A stretch of DNA of 50,531 bases. Source: a virus. A program made the position numbers and the translations under genes. Shown here piece by piece: positions 50,417 through 50,531 of this stretch. Position 1 is the stretch's first letter. Each line of letters begins with the position of its first letter. The notes below the pieces were generated by a model. It had not been told where the DNA came from and made no database searches. It was given only the letters and a program-made list of their open reading frames with translations. The stretch is taken from the IMG/VR virus record IMGVR_UViG_3300026519_000016, positions 1 to 50,531 of that record; one strand, given 5' to 3'.

Positions 50417-50531
50417 ATGAAAAGAGCAATCATTCCCGACAATAAAGTCATGAAGACTTTAAAAATCCGTGTCAAGGACAACAAACGCAAGGTTTTAAAC
50501 CAAAAGGCGTTTGAAGTCAATCAGGTGTGGA
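50417..50531 (+). CDS. tnpB: TnpB RNA-guided nuclease, N-terminal part (cut by window end)
   Basis: The ATG at 50417 opens a frame running off the window: MKRAIIPDNKVMKTLKIRVK, then DNKRKVLNQKAFEVNQVW. This is the N-terminus expected of an IS605-group TnpB and matches the fragments at 3341 and 29893. TnpB is an omega-RNA-guided DNA endonuclease that favours retention of the element. The catalytic RuvC residues lie beyond the window, so intactness cannot be judged. Confidence 0.8.
   Translation, partial: MKRAIIPDNKVMKTLKIRVKDNKRKVLNQKAFEVNQVW

Larger units (their letters stand above)
49915..50531 (+). mobile_element. IS200/IS605 element with tnpA and the start of tnpB (runs off the window)
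   Basis: The left end TTATCCAAGTTGCCGGAATA and a perfect hairpin (CCACTTCCAAATTCAGC / GCTGAATTTGGAAGTGG) start at 49915. tnpA (minus) and tnpB (plus) diverge from a 22-bp gap, a known IS605-group arrangement. Comparison with 3204-3751 shows that copy was derived from such an element by deletion. The right end is outside the window. This copy could supply TnpA to the shortened elements. Confidence 0.9.

Overview
The window is a piece of a large T4-like myovirus (contractile-tailed phage) genome with low GC. This rests on the co-occurrence of recognisable homologues of T4 gp32, UvsX, UvsW, UvsY, gp61 primase, gp39/gp52 topoisomerase, gp15, gp18, gp26, portal gp20, prohead protease gp21, scaffold gp22 and major capsid gp23. 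Copies of the T4 late promoter octamer TATAAATA (or one-base variants) lie in front of the virion genes. The host should be a Gram-negative bacterium: the phage encodes a signal-peptide-bearing outer-membrane beta-barrel-like protein and an M15-type endolysin. PhoH, ClpP, ThyA and DHFR are accessory genes often seen in environmental T4-like phages. I cannot name the species.

Layout. 1-3.8 kb: IS200/IS605 debris, a long tail-fibre-like gene, then a deletion derivative of the same IS. 3.8-7.3 kb (+): gp32, uvsX, gp15 and an unknown gene. 7.3-9.4 kb (-): a five-gene operon with a GroES-like protein and a DnaE-like fragment. 9.5-17.6 kb (-): uvsW (with an intein in its Walker A motif), uvsY, primase, clpP, folA, thyA, phoH. 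17.8-22.6 kb (-): a complete prkA-yeaH-spoVR module, the least expected content. 22.9-27.7 kb: a small HNH-like gene, the outer-membrane-like gene and the topoisomerase II genes. 27.9-43.7 kb (mainly +): tail sheath, membrane protein, gp26, tape-measure-like protein, portal, two core proteins, protease, scaffold and capsid, with large homing-endonuclease genes inserted. 43.8-47.3 kb: two more homing-endonuclease genes. 47.4-50.5 kb: endolysin, small unknown genes, two exported proteins, and an IS200/IS605 element with tnpA and the start of tnpB.

Two kinds of selfish DNA dominate. The first is an IS200/IS605 family. One copy at the right edge has tnpA and the start of tnpB, and at least seven shortened derivatives and scars lie elsewhere. 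Two of these are only about 65 bp long, and one keeps a probable omega-RNA/right-end region without an intact tnpB. The second is a set of four large homing endonucleases that share a C-terminal domain but carry different nuclease domains. In two of them a degenerate copy of the EDxHD nuclease appears to remain next to a replacement nuclease.

Regulation seems layered. Host-like TTGACA promoters precede the minus-strand replication, topoisomerase and prkA genes. TATAAATA-type late promoters precede the morphogenesis genes. Strong hairpins sit at several convergent or operon boundaries. No tRNA gene or CRISPR array was seen.
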